From the NCBI GenBank assembly GCA_903834135.1, contig CAILHZ010000005.1, positions 62,001 through 126,000 of the forward strand: a stretch of 64,000 nt of DNA. The letters run 5' to 3'. The stretch is from an uncultured Opitutia bacterium. GTDB taxonomy: Bacteria > Verrucomicrobiota > Verrucomicrobiia > Opitutales > Opitutaceae. A model generated the notes under the pieces. That model did no database searches. It had not been told where the DNA came from and saw nothing but the letters and a program-made list of their open reading frames with translations. Shown here piece by piece: positions 52,089-61,799 of this stretch (positions are counted from its first letter, which is position 1; every line of letters begins with the position of its first letter). Position numbers and translations under genes: made by a program.

Positions 52089-52856
52089 ATGAATCCTCTA
52101 GGTCACCTCTTTTGCTCCACCATTGGCCGTAAGGTCATAATGGCTGTGACGGGTATTGTGTTAATCGGATTCGTAATTGGACACCTTGTTGGCAACTTAC
52201 AGGTCTTTGAAGAGCCAGATCGCATCAACGGGTATGCTCAATTTTTACATACCCTAGGTCCCGTGTTATGGGTGATGCGTATCACCTTACTCGTCTGTGC
52301 TGGGCTTCATATCTGGGCAGCGACTGTATTAACGATTGAAGACCGCAAAGCACGCGGTGCTGTTGACTACCGTACAAAGACCTGGATTCAAGCTACCCTA
52401 TCTTCACGTTACATGCGCTGGACGGGTTATGTTGTTTTAGCATTCGTTATCTATCACTTAGCTCAGTTCACGCTTGGGAGTGTTCAGAGTGCTTCCTATA
52501 AAGAAAATCTACCTGAATATACTATGAATGCCGATTACCATGTGATGGGAATCCCTGTCGTGCATGCAGGTACTCATGTACATGATGTTCGTTCAATGGT
52601 GATTCTAGGGTTCAGTCAGCCTATTGTCGCATTCTTTTATATATTCGCTGTAGGTCTTCTTTCATTACACTTGCTGCATGGAGCACAAAGCTTGTTTCAA
52701 ACTTTAGGGCTTCGCAATTCAAGCTGGGGTAAAGCGCTACGTGCTATTGTTACACTTGCCTGCCTTGCATACTTTCTAGGAAACCTCGCTATCCCGGGAG
52801 CGGTTCTTACAGGTCATTTAAAACTTAACCCCGCATCTGCTTCGAGCACTCCTTAG
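52089..52856 (+). CDS. sdhC: Succinate dehydrogenase/fumarate reductase cytochrome b subunit
   Basis: 255 residues with about five membrane segments (MAVTGIVLIGFVIGHLVGNL, VLWVMRITLLVCAGLHIWAA, MRWTGYVVLAFVIYHLAQF, then two later ones). His residues in the helices (GHLVGN, LHIWAA, YHLAQF) and later LSLHLLHGAQ are positioned to bind two hemes b, as in type B SQR. It anchors the flavoprotein and iron-sulfur subunits, and passes electrons between succinate and menaquinone or another quinone. It is the first gene of sdhCAB; the leader lacks a Shine-Dalgarno sequence. Confidence 0.93.
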   Translation: MNPLGHLFCSTIGRKVIMAVTGIVLIGFVIGHLVGNLQVFEEPDRINGYAQFLHTLGPVLWVMRITLLVCAGLHIWAATVLTIEDRKARGAVDYRTKTWIQATLSSRYMRWTGYVVLAFVIYHLAQFTLGSVQSASYKENLPEYTMNADYHVMGIPVVHAGTHVHDVRSMVILGFSQPIVAFFYIFAVGLLSLHLLHGAQSLFQTLGLRNSSWGKALRAIVTLACLAYFLGNLAIPGAVLTGHLKLNPASASSTP

Positions 52857-52874
52857 TTTTAACGCATTTGAGTT

Positions 52875-54797
52875 ATGGCACAACTTGATCCAAAAATTCC
52901 TTCTGGTCCGCTCGCTGAAAAATGGCGTAAGCACAAGATGGACATCAAACTCGTAAATCCTGCCAATAAGCGCAAATACGAGATTATAGTAGTCGGTGCT
53001 GGTTTAGCTGGTTCTTCAGCAGCAGCTACACTTGGGGAATTAGGCTATAAAGTTAAAAATTTTGTATTTCATGACAGTCCTCGTCGTGCGCATTCGATTG
53101 CTGCTCAGGGCGGAATTAATGCAGCAAAGAATTACCAAAATGACGGCGATAGTGTGCACCGTTTATTCTACGATACAATTAAGGGCGGTGACTACCGTGC
53201 AAGAGAAGCAAACATTCATCGTTTAGCAGAAGTTTCTGTAAATATTATTGATCAGTGTGTCGCGCAGGGTGTTCCTTTTGCTCGTGAGTACGGTGGCTTA
53301 CTTGCAAATCGCTCCTTCGGTGGTGCTCAAGTATCTCGTACGTTTTATGCACGAGGCCAAACTGGTCAGCAGTTACTGCTTGGAGCTTATTCTGCACTTT
53401 CTCGCATGGTTGGCTCAGGAGCTGTAGAATTAAATACACATAGCGAGATGCTTGATCTTGTGGTAGTGGATGGTCACGCCAAGGGAATCATCGTTCGTGA
53501 TTTAACAACAGGTGTTATCACCGCTCACTCTGCAGACGCAGTTATTTTAGCAACGGGTGGATACGGAAATGTTTTCAATTTATCCACCTATGCGCGTGGA
53601 TCAAATACCACTGCAATTTGGAGAGCATATAAGAAGGGTGCATGTTTTGCTAATCCTTCCTACGCGCAGATTCATCCTACTTGTATTCCTGTTTCTGGTG
53701 ACTATCAGTCAAAGTTAACGCTGATGTCCGAGTCGCTACGTAATGATGGTCGTATTTGGGTACCAAAGAACAAAGAAGACTGTGGTAAGCCACCCGCTTC
53801 AATTCCAGAGGCTGACCGTGATTATTATCTTGAGCGCATGTATCCTGCTTTCGGAAATCTTTGTCCGCGTGATATTGCTTCCCGTGCTGCAAAGCGGGTT
53901 TGCGATGAAGGCCGTGGCGTAGGTGAAACCGGACTTGGTGTTTATCTTGATTTTGCTGATGCGATTAAACGTCTTGGCGAGGCAGGTGTACGTGAACGTT
54001 ACGGTAATCTTTTTGATATTTATCACGAGATCACTAACGAGAACGCGTACAAAGTACCGATGCGTATTTTCCCAGCCGTGCATTACACGATGGGTGGTCT
54101 GTGGGTAGACTATAATTTGATGTCAAATCTCCCAGGGCTTTTCGTTTTGGGTGAAGCTAACTTCTCAGATCATGGTGCTAATCGCTTAGGAGCTTCAGCT
54201 CTTATGCAGGGATTAGCAGATGGTTATTTTGTTATTCCCTATACTGTGGGTGATTACCTAGCAGGACAAAAACCAAATTCACGTCCTTCAGTAAATTCTC
54301 ATGAATTTGTTAAAGCTATAGCAGATGTAGAATCTAGTGTTGCTCGATTCTTAAGCAATAAAGGTAAGGAACCAGTAAGCTATTACCATAAACGTTTAGG
54401 TAAGATTTTATGGCAGCACTGCGGCATGGCTCGTAATAAAGCTGGACTAGAACAAGGCATTAAAGAGATTGCTCAATTAAGAGAAGAATTCTGGGCAAAT
54501 GTGAAAGTACCTGGTTCTGCTGATACGCTTAACCAGTCCTTAGAGCAGGCAGGACGAGTCGCTGACTTTTTGGAATTAGGCGAACTCATGTGCCGTGACG
54601 CACTTTCACGTGAAGAAAGTTGCGGCTGTCATTTCCGTGAAGAGTATCAACATCCTGATGGAGAATGTAAGCGAGATGACGAAAACTTCTCCCATGTTGC
54701 TGCCTGGGAATATCAAGGTGAGGGGAAAACTCCGATCCGTAATGTTGAGAAACTTAACTACGAATTCACAAAGATGAGCGTCAGGAACTACAAGTAA
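52875..54797 (+). CDS. sdhA: Succinate dehydrogenase/fumarate reductase flavoprotein subunit
   Basis: 640 residues of normal type B length. The FAD loop is [19 protein letters not shown] and the residue that carries FAD covalently is His73 in [14 protein letters not shown]. Active-site landmarks include [54 protein letters not shown] and [14 protein letters not shown]. It oxidises succinate to fumarate in the TCA cycle and may run in reverse. It lies 18 bases after sdhC and 9 before sdhB. There is a weak GAG-containing site before the ATG. Confidence 0.97.
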   Translation: MAQLDPKIPSGPLAEKWRKHKMDIKLVNPANKRKYEIIVVGAGLAGSSAAATLGELGYKVKNFVFHDSPRRAHSIAAQGGINAAKNYQNDGDSVHRLFYDTIKGGDYRAREANIHRLAEVSVNIIDQCVAQGVPFAREYGGLLANRSFGGAQVSRTFYARGQTGQQLLLGAYSALSRMVGSGAVELNTHSEMLDLVVVDGHAKGIIVRDLTTGVITAHSADAVILATGGYGNVFNLSTYARGSNTTAIWRAYKKGACFANPSYAQIHPTCIPVSGDYQSKLTLMSESLRNDGRIWVPKNKEDCGKPPASIPEADRDYYLERMYPAFGNLCPRDIASRAAKRVCDEGRGVGETGLGVYLDFADAIKRLGEAGVRERYGNLFDIYHEITNENAYKVPMRIFPAVHYTMGGLWVDYNLMSNLPGLFVLGEANFSDHGANRLGASALMQGLADGYFVIPYTVGDYLAGQKPNSRPSVNSHEFVKAIADVESSVARFLSNKGKEPVSYYHKRLGKILWQHCGMARNKAGLEQGIKEIAQLREEFWANVKVPGSADTLNQSLEQAGRVADFLELGELMCRDALSREESCGCHFREEYQHPDGECKRDDENFSHVAAWEYQGEGKTPIRNVEKLNYEFTKMSVRNYK

Positions 54798-54806
54798 GGA
54801 ACCGCT

Positions 54807-55619
54807 ATGTCTTCAGAAAAAAATTCAAAAAGCATTTCGGTTACGCTACGCGTTTGGCGCCAAGCAGGGCCAAATAAGCCAGGTCAATTCGTGGAGTATC
54901 CCGCGCACAATCTGAGCCCTAATATGTCGTTTTTAGAGATGCTCGACGTTGTCAATGATGAGTTGACGGTTAAGGGGCAGGAGCCAATTGCGTTTGCTCA
55001 TGATTGTCGTGAAGGCATTTGCGGTACGTGCTCTTTAGTAATCAATGGAGAACCGCATGGTCCGCATGAAGGTGTAGCAAGTTGCCAAACCTACATTCGT
55101 AGTTTTGCAGATGGAGAAGTCGTTACTATAGAACCATTCCGCGCAGCACCTTTTCCTGTTATTAAAGATTTGGTCACAGATCGCAGCGCCTTTGATAAGA
55201 TCCAACAAGCCGGTGGATTTATCACAGCACGTGCGGGTTCTGCTCCAGATGCTAATGCAACTTCTATATCTAAAGTAGATGCAGATTTAGCGATGGATGC
55301 AGCTCAGTGTATCGGATGCGGTGCCTGCGTAGCAGCATGTAAGAACGCCAGTGCCATGCTTTTTGTCGCAGCAAAGGTTTCACACTTAGGCATATTACCT
55401 CAAGGCCAGGCCGAACGTGATAAACGTGTACTTGCGATGGTTAACACGATGGATGACCTAGGCTTTGGCGGTTGCACCAATCAATATGAGTGCAGTGCGG
55501 CCTGTCCTAAATTGATCTCACACGACTTTATTTCCCGCTTAAATGGGGACTATATCGCTGCAAGCTTCCGCTCGATGTTTAAGCAAGCTCCTGCTCAAAC
55601 AGATGGTGGGGCAGGTTAA
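54807..55619 (+). CDS. sdhB: Succinate dehydrogenase/fumarate reductase iron-sulfur subunit
   Basis: 270 residues. The 2Fe-2S domain shows [15 protein letters not shown]; the 4Fe-4S and 3Fe-4S clusters are bound by [15 protein letters not shown] and by [16 protein letters not shown]. The subunit relays electrons from FADH2 in SdhA to the quinone site at the membrane subunit. AAGGA lies 7-11 bases before the ATG, so the site is good. It closes the sdhCAB operon. A perfect 10-bp hairpin sits 26 bases after the stop. Confidence 0.97.
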   Translation: MSSEKNSKSISVTLRVWRQAGPNKPGQFVEYPAHNLSPNMSFLEMLDVVNDELTVKGQEPIAFAHDCREGICGTCSLVINGEPHGPHEGVASCQTYIRSFADGEVVTIEPFRAAPFPVIKDLVTDRSAFDKIQQAGGFITARAGSAPDANATSISKVDADLAMDAAQCIGCGACVAACKNASAMLFVAAKVSHLGILPQGQAERDKRVLAMVNTMDDLGFGGCTNQYECSAACPKLISHDFISRLNGDYIAASFRSMFKQAPAQTDGGAG

Positions 55620-55636
55620 GTAATCGTAAATGTTAC

Positions 55637-55789
55637 TTAGAAAATAGAAAGTGCCTTAGCACTTTCTAGCGCTATCCAGGCTACCCCTGCGAAAAGCACT
55701 AACCAAAGGCCCTGTTTTACCCATCTGCGACCTCTTAGAACTGCATCTTGAAGGTCAGTATTGAGTAATTTATTGTTCCTTTGGGACAT
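55637..55789 (-). CDS. Possible small single-TM membrane protein
   Basis: The ATG at 55789 gives 50 residues: a charged N-terminus (MSQRNNKLLNTDLQDAVLRG), then RRWVKQ and one membrane helix (GLWLVLFAGVAWIALESA). A longer frame from a TTG at 55930 adds a basic lead. Positive charges before the helix suit an N-in tail anchor. A 10-bp hairpin overlaps its last codons. Function unknown, and whether it is expressed is uncertain. It is convergent with sdhB and divergent from lysA. Confidence 0.45.
   Translation of the reverse strand: MSQRNNKLLNTDLQDAVLRGRRWVKQGLWLVLFAGVAWIALESAKALSIF
55645..55668 (-). terminator. Perfect 10-bp hairpin between convergent sdhB and a small gene
   Basis: TAGAAAGTGC (55645-55654) and GCACTTTCTA (55659-55668) flank a 4-base loop. 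On the minus strand TTTTC follows. On the plus strand there is no T run, but the position after sdhB would still suit 3'-end protection. Confidence 0.6.
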
Positions 55790-55977
55790 AAAACTCGCAA
55801 AACCAGGGTTTCTAAAGCGACTTCTGCTATCCCTGGCTAATCCAAACTTGATCGCTGGGCGACGGATTAGATTTTTAAGGGTTGTTAGCACAAATAAGAC
55901 CGTGGAATTTTCGGTTGGTTTTTCAAACAAAAACGAGTGTTCTAGTACATATTTATCTATAATTCTTAAATTAGACC

Positions 55978-57282
55978 ATGCACCACTTCCGTTATATTGG
56001 ACAAAATCTTAACTGCGAATCTGTAGACTTAGCAGAGGTTGCACGCCTTTATGGCACGCCTACTTATGTTTATAGTGCTGCAACTATGGCCGATAATTAT
56101 AACCGGCTTGCTTCAAGTCTTAAGGGGTTAGATTTCCAGATCTGCTTTGCAAACAAAGCCAACGCTAACTTGGCAGTTCTTAGGCATTTTTCTAACATGG
56201 GTTGTGCTTTTGAGTTTGCGAGTGCTGGGGAGCTTCAGCGCGTTATTGCAGCTGGTTCTGATGTAAAACAAAGCGTGTTTGCAGGAGTGGGTAAGACGGA
56301 AGCTGAAATCAAGGTAGCTTTAGAAAACCAGATCTATTCCTTTCACGTGGAAAGTGAGCCTGAGTTGGCTCGCATTAATCATGTTGCAGGAAAAATGGGG
56401 GTTAAAGCCCCGATTGCTATTCGGGTTAACCCAGATGTTGATGCCCATACCCACGCAAAAATTAGTACAGGTAAGAGTGAGCATAAATTTGGTATCCCAC
56501 TAAAGTTCGCTGCTGCAGCTTATGAAGCGGCCTCCAAGTATCCTCATCTAACTTTAAAGGGAGTCCAGATGCACATAGGCTCTCAAATGACTGAGCTTGG
56601 GCCTATTGTTGAGGCGGTTAAGAAAGTCGCTCCTTTCGCCGCTGAACTTAAAACAAAGTACGGAATTAGCCATTTTTCAATAGGTGGGGGTATTGGTATT
56701 GTTTACAAGGATGCTTTAGCTAGTGGCCAAGCCTCATGGTGGGATTCGCTACCTGAATCTCAAAGACCTTTAACTCCTGAGACCTATGGAGCTGCTGTGG
56801 TGCCCCTTTTGCAGCCTCTTGGACTAAAGATAGTGTTAGAGCCAGGGCGCTTCCTTGTTGGGAACGCTGGAGTACTGTTAACTCGAGTGGAATATCTCAA
56901 ACATGGTAATGGTAAGAATTTTCTTATTGTGGATGCAGGTATGAATGATCTGGTAAGACCTGCTATGTACGATGCCTACCATGAAGTGGTAGCTCTACAT
57001 AAGGATACCACACGTCCAAGCCTAGTTGCAGATATCGTAGGTCCTGTCTGTGAAAGTAGTGACTGCTTTGCTAAGGAACGCTCGATCCAAGAAGTAGGAG
57101 AAGGCGAGTATCTAGCAATTATGAGCGCTGGTGCTTACGGCAAAACGATGGCGTGCCGCTATAACGCACGTCCCTTGGCAGCTGAAGTCTTAGTTAAAGG
57201 AAGCTCCTTTGAGCTTGTCTGCGTGCGTGAAACCTTTGAGCAAATGACCTCACTTGAGCGTATCCCTGCTTTTCTTAAATAA
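55978..57282 (+). CDS. lysA: Diaminopimelate decarboxylase
   Basis: 434 residues, fold-type III PLP enzyme. The PLP Lys is Lys60 in FANKAN, where most family members have a Val or other residue before Lys. Other motifs are MHIGSQMTE, SIGGGIGIVY, LEPGRFLVGNAG, VGPVCESSDCFA with the active-site Cys, and GAYGKTM. It decarboxylates meso-diaminopimelate to L-lysine as the last step of lysine biosynthesis. It is alone on this strand but gpsA follows after 50 bases. The leader to the ATG shows no Shine-Dalgarno sequence. Confidence 0.93.
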   Translation: MHHFRYIGQNLNCESVDLAEVARLYGTPTYVYSAATMADNYNRLASSLKGLDFQICFANKANANLAVLRHFSNMGCAFEFASAGELQRVIAAGSDVKQSVFAGVGKTEAEIKVALENQIYSFHVESEPELARINHVAGKMGVKAPIAIRVNPDVDAHTHAKISTGKSEHKFGIPLKFAAAAYEAASKYPHLTLKGVQMHIGSQMTELGPIVEAVKKVAPFAAELKTKYGISHFSIGGGIGIVYKDALASGQASWWDSLPESQRPLTPETYGAAVVPLLQPLGLKIVLEPGRFLVGNAGVLLTRVEYLKHGNGKNFLIVDAGMNDLVRPAMYDAYHEVVALHKDTTRPSLVADIVGPVCESSDCFAKERSIQEVGEGEYLAIMSAGAYGKTMACRYNARPLAAEVLVKGSSFELVCVRETFEQMTSLERIPAFLK

Positions 57283-57332
57283 GGGATAGTGACGAAAACT
57301 ATACCGTCGCAAATTTTACATAGATTTATTTG

Positions 57333-58340
57333 ATGGAACCTATGAAATTCACGGTTGTTGGAGCTGGTGCTTGGGGTACAGCCTTTTCTTTGTATCTATC
57401 TAGGCTTGGCCATACCGTGACTTTAGCTCCGCGTAGAATAGAGCATGCCGAAGCAATTAAGTCCTTCTCAGAGAATAGAGATTATCTTCCAGGCTTTTCT
57501 ATTCCTACAGCTCTTTTAATTAATGCGCATCTGCAATCTAGTTTAGCAGGTGTTGAGTGCGTCATACTTGCGTGTCCAGCGCAGGCACTACGTCAAACGT
57601 GTGAGCATATTAAGCAAGCAGGTTTCGCAAAGGGTATAGTTGTCTCTTTAGCTAAGGGACTTGAAGTAGGTAGTCACTTAAGACCGTCTGAAGTGATCGC
57701 TTCTGTTTTACCTGAAGCAAAGATTGGTACTTTAACTGGCCCAACAAATGCAGCTGAAGTCGCAAAGCAGTTGCCATGTGCTATGGTGCTTGCCGGTGTA
57801 GGTGATTGGCTTGGGCCAATTCAAACTGCACTTAGTAGTGCAAAGATGCGTATCTACACAAGCGATGATCTTATTGGGGTAGAACTAGGTGGTGCATTGA
57901 AAAATGTGTACGCCATTGCTGCTGGATGTGCAGATGGACTTAAGCTGGGAGATAATTCTAGGGCCGCTTTATTAACACGTGCTCTTGCAGAAATGGTACG
58001 TGTCGGAGTTGCTCTTGGTGCACGTACTGAAACTTTTTATGGTCTAAGCGGCTTCGGTGATTTAGTCGCAACATGTCACGGAGGATGGAGTCGCAACCGA
58101 GATTTTGGTGAGCATATTGGCGCTGGAGCAGATGTTGCTAAAGTGCTCTCACACCGAAAAACTGTGGTTGAAGGGTATTCAACAACAGAATCTTTTGCTG
58201 GGTTATGTGATCAGGAAAAAATAGACGCACCTATTTTAAATGAGATGCGGGCTATTTTATTTGAAGGAAGAAAACCTTCCGACGCGCTAGCTGCCTTAAT
58301 GTTGCGTGGCCTCAAAGTTGAGACGCACGCAAAAATCTAA
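57333..58340 (+). CDS. gpsA: NAD(P)-dependent glycerol-3-phosphate dehydrogenase
   Basis: About 335 residues from the ATG at 57333; MKFTVVG from 57342 is equally possible and is the family's usual N-terminus. The NAD loop is VVGAGAWGTAFSLYL, the substrate Lys is in VSLAKGLEVG, GALKNVYAIAAGCADG holds the catalytic Lys, and LSGFGDLVATC plus SRNRDFG complete the C-terminal part. It reduces dihydroxyacetone phosphate to sn-glycerol 3-phosphate for lipid synthesis. It is a soluble cytoplasmic enzyme. The stop is 1 base before the convergent transporter gene. Confidence 0.93.
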   Translation: MEPMKFTVVGAGAWGTAFSLYLSRLGHTVTLAPRRIEHAEAIKSFSENRDYLPGFSIPTALLINAHLQSSLAGVECVILACPAQALRQTCEHIKQAGFAKGIVVSLAKGLEVGSHLRPSEVIASVLPEAKIGTLTGPTNAAEVAKQLPCAMVLAGVGDWLGPIQTALSSAKMRIYTSDDLIGVELGGALKNVYAIAAGCADGLKLGDNSRAALLTRALAEMVRVGVALGARTETFYGLSGFGDLVATCHGGWSRNRDFGEHIGAGADVAKVLSHRKTVVEGYSTTESFAGLCDQEKIDAPILNEMRAILFEGRKPSDALAALMLRGLKVETHAKI

Positions 58341-58341
58341 G

Positions 58342-59982
58342 TCAGTAGTTGTCTTTTGATATATCGCGGTCCTTCGTTTCAGGAAGCACGATTGCACCGA
58401 TAATAAAGCAAAGGCCTGCAATTGTTATAGGGTACCAAAGGCCTGCATAAATATTCCCCGTGAAGACCGCAATCGATGCTGCAATCAGTGGTAGGAATCC
58501 ACCAAACCAACCGTTACCAATATGATAAGGTAGCGACATCGAAGTATAGCGAATGCGAGTAGGGAATAATTCTACTAAGAAAGCAGCAACTGGGCCGTAA
58601 ACTAAGGCGACGTAGATTACTAGTAGTGATAAAAGTGAGATAGCTTTGACCCAATTAATTTGGGACGTATCTGCAGCTAGGGGATAGCCTGCGGGAGCAA
58701 GTGCTTTTTCGTAGGCTGCTTTATCAAAGCCGTTCACAGTTGCTTCTCCTACAGTAAGTGAAATGTGCTGACCAGCAAGTGCACCTTCTAGTGTGAAAGG
58801 AATACCGCGTGTATTTAAATAATTACGGGCTTGGTCTGTTTCTGATGAAATTTTACTTGGAAGCACAATTTTGCGTGCAGCATCTACTAATGCTTCTCCA
58901 ACTACAGCAACGTTTCCATGAAAATCTTCCGTGTGTAAGGTAACTGGGTGTACTTGCATCGCGCGCTCTAAAGCTGGATTGGCGGCATTGGTTAGACCGT
59001 GGAATATTGGTTGATATGTAAATACAGTTAAAAACATACCGGAAAGAATAAGCCACTTGCGGCCAATCTTATCAGAAAGACTTCCGAAAAATAAAAAGAA
59101 AGGTGTTCCAATTAATAGTGCTGCAGCAATTAATTCGTAGCCGACAATATAATTAACTTTAAGCGTCGTTGTGAGAAAATACAGCGCATAAAATTGACCT
59201 GCGTACCAGACGACACCTTGTCCAGCTGTTGCTCCAAAGAGTGCTTTTAAAACAACGATTAAATTATCTTTACGTCCAAAACTTTCAGTTAAAGGAGATT
59301 TTGAATGCTTACCTTCCGCTTTCATTTCTGCGAATACGGGAGACTCTTCAAGTTTTAGACGGATATAAACAGAGACCCCTAAAAGTAGTACTGAAACACC
59401 AAACGGTACTCTCCAGCCCCAGGATGCAAAACTTTCTGGTGACATAAGTTGGCGTACAGTAAGAATTACAGCTAGACTTAAGAATAAACCTAAAGTGGCA
59501 GTAATTTGAATCCAGCTAGTGAAGGCGCCACGTTTATTAGCAGGTGCATGTTCTGCGACATAAGTTGCAGCGCCACCATATTCACCACCAAGCGCTAGGC
59601 CTTGTGCAAGACGAAGTAGAAATAATAATACGGGTGCCCAAAAGCCGATACTCGCGTAGGTCGGTAAAATACCGATCAATGCTGTGGCAGATCCCATAAC
59701 AACGATTGTTACTAGAAATGTGTATTTGCGGCCTACTAGATCTCCAAGTCTGCCAAACACTAAGGCGCCAAATGGTCTTACAGAGAAGCCTACACCTACC
59801 GCAGCTAAACTAGCAAGAAAGCCTGCAGTCTCATTACCTGGTGGAAAGAAGAGCTTCCCGAAGAAGGCAGCCAGTGTTGCATAAATGTAAAAATCATACC
59901 ACTCGAACACGGTGCCGAGAGATGATGCGAATATTACTAGTCTATGTTTACGATCGAGTGCAGCGGATTCTGAGGTAGCCAT
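58342..59982 (-). CDS. MHS-family MFS transporter with central insertion
   Basis: 546 residues with 12 predicted membrane helices. The metabolite:H+ symporter family signs are FASSLGTVFEWYDFYIYA at the start, VGFSVRPFGALVFGRLGDLVGRKYTF, and LGGEYGGAATYVAEHAP. Between the seventh and eighth half an insertion of about 110 residues (around MQVHPVTLHTEDFHGNVAVV to INWVKA) lies outside or inside the membrane; similar insertions occur in a known MHS subgroup. It imports organic acids or osmolytes with protons. Substrate unknown. Confidence 0.87.
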   Translation of the reverse strand: MATSESAALDRKHRLVIFASSLGTVFEWYDFYIYATLAAFFGKLFFPPGNETAGFLASLAAVGVGFSVRPFGALVFGRLGDLVGRKYTFLVTIVVMGSATALIGILPTYASIGFWAPVLLFLLRLAQGLALGGEYGGAATYVAEHAPANKRGAFTSWIQITATLGLFLSLAVILTVRQLMSPESFASWGWRVPFGVSVLLLGVSVYIRLKLEESPVFAEMKAEGKHSKSPLTESFGRKDNLIVVLKALFGATAGQGVVWYAGQFYALYFLTTTLKVNYIVGYELIAAALLIGTPFFLFFGSLSDKIGRKWLILSGMFLTVFTYQPIFHGLTNAANPALERAMQVHPVTLHTEDFHGNVAVVGEALVDAARKIVLPSKISSETDQARNYLNTRGIPFTLEGALAGQHISLTVGEATVNGFDKAAYEKALAPAGYPLAADTSQINWVKAISLLSLLVIYVALVYGPVAAFLVELFPTRIRYTSMSLPYHIGNGWFGGFLPLIAASIAVFTGNIYAGLWYPITIAGLCFIIGAIVLPETKDRDISKDNY

Positions 59983-60056
59983 TTGGGGTAATAGAGGGGG
60001 GGGAGGTAAAAGATGAAGACACTAGCCGAATTTGAATCAAGCCGAGAATAGTAACA

Positions 60057-60983
60057 TCATGATTTAGGTGAAACTTTGTTTCTTTGGATTGTTAAGATAG
60101 CGACTGCTCCAATGATGATTACAGCTGCAGCAAATATGCGTGGGGTGATGGGTTCGTTTAAAATAGCCCAACCTAAAAACACTGCGACAAATGGATTAAC
60201 ATACGCGTAGGTTGAAAGTTTGGCGGGAGTTGTATGGGTTAAAAGCCATACGTAAACAGGGTATGCTACCAGTGAGCCAATGATGATAAGGTAGGTAAAA
60301 GCGATCCATGAGCGCTGACTGATTAAATGCAGATGAATGTCTGGTGCTTCACCTAGCAAAAATCCTGTTATTAGCATAAGGCCACTTCCGGCAAGCATCT
60401 GGATCGATGCAGCGTTCATGGGATCTGCCCCACTTTTGGCATGCTTTGAATATAAAGAGCCTACCCACCACAGAATACTTGCTGCAATTAAGGCAACGAC
60501 ACGCGTTGTTGGAGGACGTGCCCCATTGGGTATAGCTCCTGGACCTAGCAGGATAATAAGTCCTGTTAGACCTAATCCGATACCTAGCCAAAGCCCTAAG
60601 GTGGGACGTTTGCCTCCCGGTCTAATCCAATCTAGAATTACCATAGCGATAGGGGATGCTCCAAGAATGAGTGTTGTAAGACCTGATGGAACTTTTTGCT
60701 CAGCCCAGCTCACAACACCATTACCTCCTAAAAGTAGACATCCCCCCACAATTGCATTGTCTCTCCACTGACTCTTTGTTGGCCAGGGGGCGCCACGCAC
60801 TTGCATGAATATAAAAAGAGCAGTACCTGAAATGAGAAATCGGAAACCTGCCATCAAGAAGGGAGGCATTGTTTCTACAGCTACACGTATTCCTAAATAG
60901 GTGCTTCCCCAAATTATATAAATCGCTGCAAAAGCGAAAAACAGAGCTGTCTTAGTGGGGGATTTTGATTCCGAGTGAGTCAA
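60057..60983 (-). CDS. EamA-family DMT transporter
   Basis: 308 residues with ten membrane segments arranged as two EamA repeats. The N-terminal IYIIWGSTYLGIRVAVETMP and RFLISGTALF, and the second half's AYVNPFVAVFLGWAILNEP, are typical of YedA-like permeases. These export or import small metabolites, often amino-acid-like, but the substrate cannot be read. The C-terminal tail is basic, so it faces the cytoplasm. It lies alone, between the MHS gene (75-base gap) and the divergent lipoprotein pair. Confidence 0.88.
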   Translation of the reverse strand: MTHSESKSPTKTALFFAFAAIYIIWGSTYLGIRVAVETMPPFLMAGFRFLISGTALFIFMQVRGAPWPTKSQWRDNAIVGGCLLLGGNGVVSWAEQKVPSGLTTLILGASPIAMVILDWIRPGGKRPTLGLWLGIGLGLTGLIILLGPGAIPNGARPPTTRVVALIAASILWWVGSLYSKHAKSGADPMNAASIQMLAGSGLMLITGFLLGEAPDIHLHLISQRSWIAFTYLIIIGSLVAYPVYVWLLTHTTPAKLSTYAYVNPFVAVFLGWAILNEPITPRIFAAAVIIIGAVAILTIQRNKVSPKS

Positions 60984-61200
60984 AGTTTGTGTTAGGCTGA
61001 ACTAAATTAAGATGATTTTCAATATCGAGTCTGGGATAGCTTTCATCAAGTACGAGCTTTGTCTTTTGAGGATTGTAACAGTATAAGGTTATTATTAGCT
61101 TATGCCGACATGGGTAAGTCATTTTCCTGCTTCTTTTTGTACTCAAAACAGGTGAAACCTTGAGTTTATCTTCGTGTCTTTATTTCCCATACCATAATCG

Positions 61201-61794
61201 ATGACACGCAAGGGACTTTTTTCTATAATATTGGCACTTACAGGCGTTGGCTTTGGCGGTTGTGTAACCGAAGAAAGTCATACCGCTAATGCACCACAAT
61301 TACCTGCACGGGCAGCTCCCGCTCTGCCCGTTGGCCATGGTACCGCACTTCAGTTTAGAGGTTTAGTCATAATTACAGACCAAGTCGCAAACGAAATTTT
61401 GAATCTCAGCAATATGAGTGATTCAAAAACAACACCTCATATTCTGGTAGATCCTTTAGTAAATGAAACGCACTTTAATGTGAATACTCAGATGCTACTT
61501 GGTCGTATGCGAGTAATGCTTAACAGCAAGGCCAAGAATAAAGTACGTTTCATTGATCGTGCAATGATAAGGCACGTAGAAACTCAATTTGCAGATATTC
61601 CTAATGTATCGCATGAGTCCAGTGCTGCCAGCAACTATCACCCTGAGTCTATCGTTTTAGAAAGTAAGTTAATTGAAGCTAACATAGGCACTAGATTCGA
61701 ATTTAGCCTACATAAATCTTCATCCAAAGAGGTGCTTTGGAAGGGATCTTATGAGCTTAGCCCAGATTTTTTTGACCTTCCCGATTATCGCTAA
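61201..61794 (+). CDS. LpoB-like lipoprotein (penicillin-binding protein activator family)
   Basis: 197 residues. The leader ends in a lipobox FGGC with Cys21, so the mature protein is lipidated. After a Pro/Ala-rich linker (QLPARAAPALPVGHG), which would span the periplasm, a globular domain contains IITDQVANEILNL, TTPHILVDPLVNETHF, NVNTQMLLGRMRVML, DRAMIRHVE and SIVLESKLIE, features of the LpoB family. E. coli LpoB is an outer-membrane activator of PBP1b. The next gene encodes a YcfL-like lipoprotein, as ycfL neighbours lpoB in E. coli, though in the other order. Confidence 0.8.
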   Translation: MTRKGLFSIILALTGVGFGGCVTEESHTANAPQLPARAAPALPVGHGTALQFRGLVIITDQVANEILNLSNMSDSKTTPHILVDPLVNETHFNVNTQMLLGRMRVMLNSKAKNKVRFIDRAMIRHVETQFADIPNVSHESSAASNYHPESIVLESKLIEANIGTRFEFSLHKSSSKEVLWKGSYELSPDFFDLPDYR

Positions 61795-61799
61795 CGCAT

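Noticed and set aside
55761-56012. 83-residue plus-strand frame between sdhB and lysA
   Set aside because: It overlaps the lysA start in another frame and has no recognisable features.
60952-61146. 64-residue minus-strand frame upstream of the EamA gene
   Set aside because: It overlaps the EamA start, has no signature, and covers a divergent promoter region.
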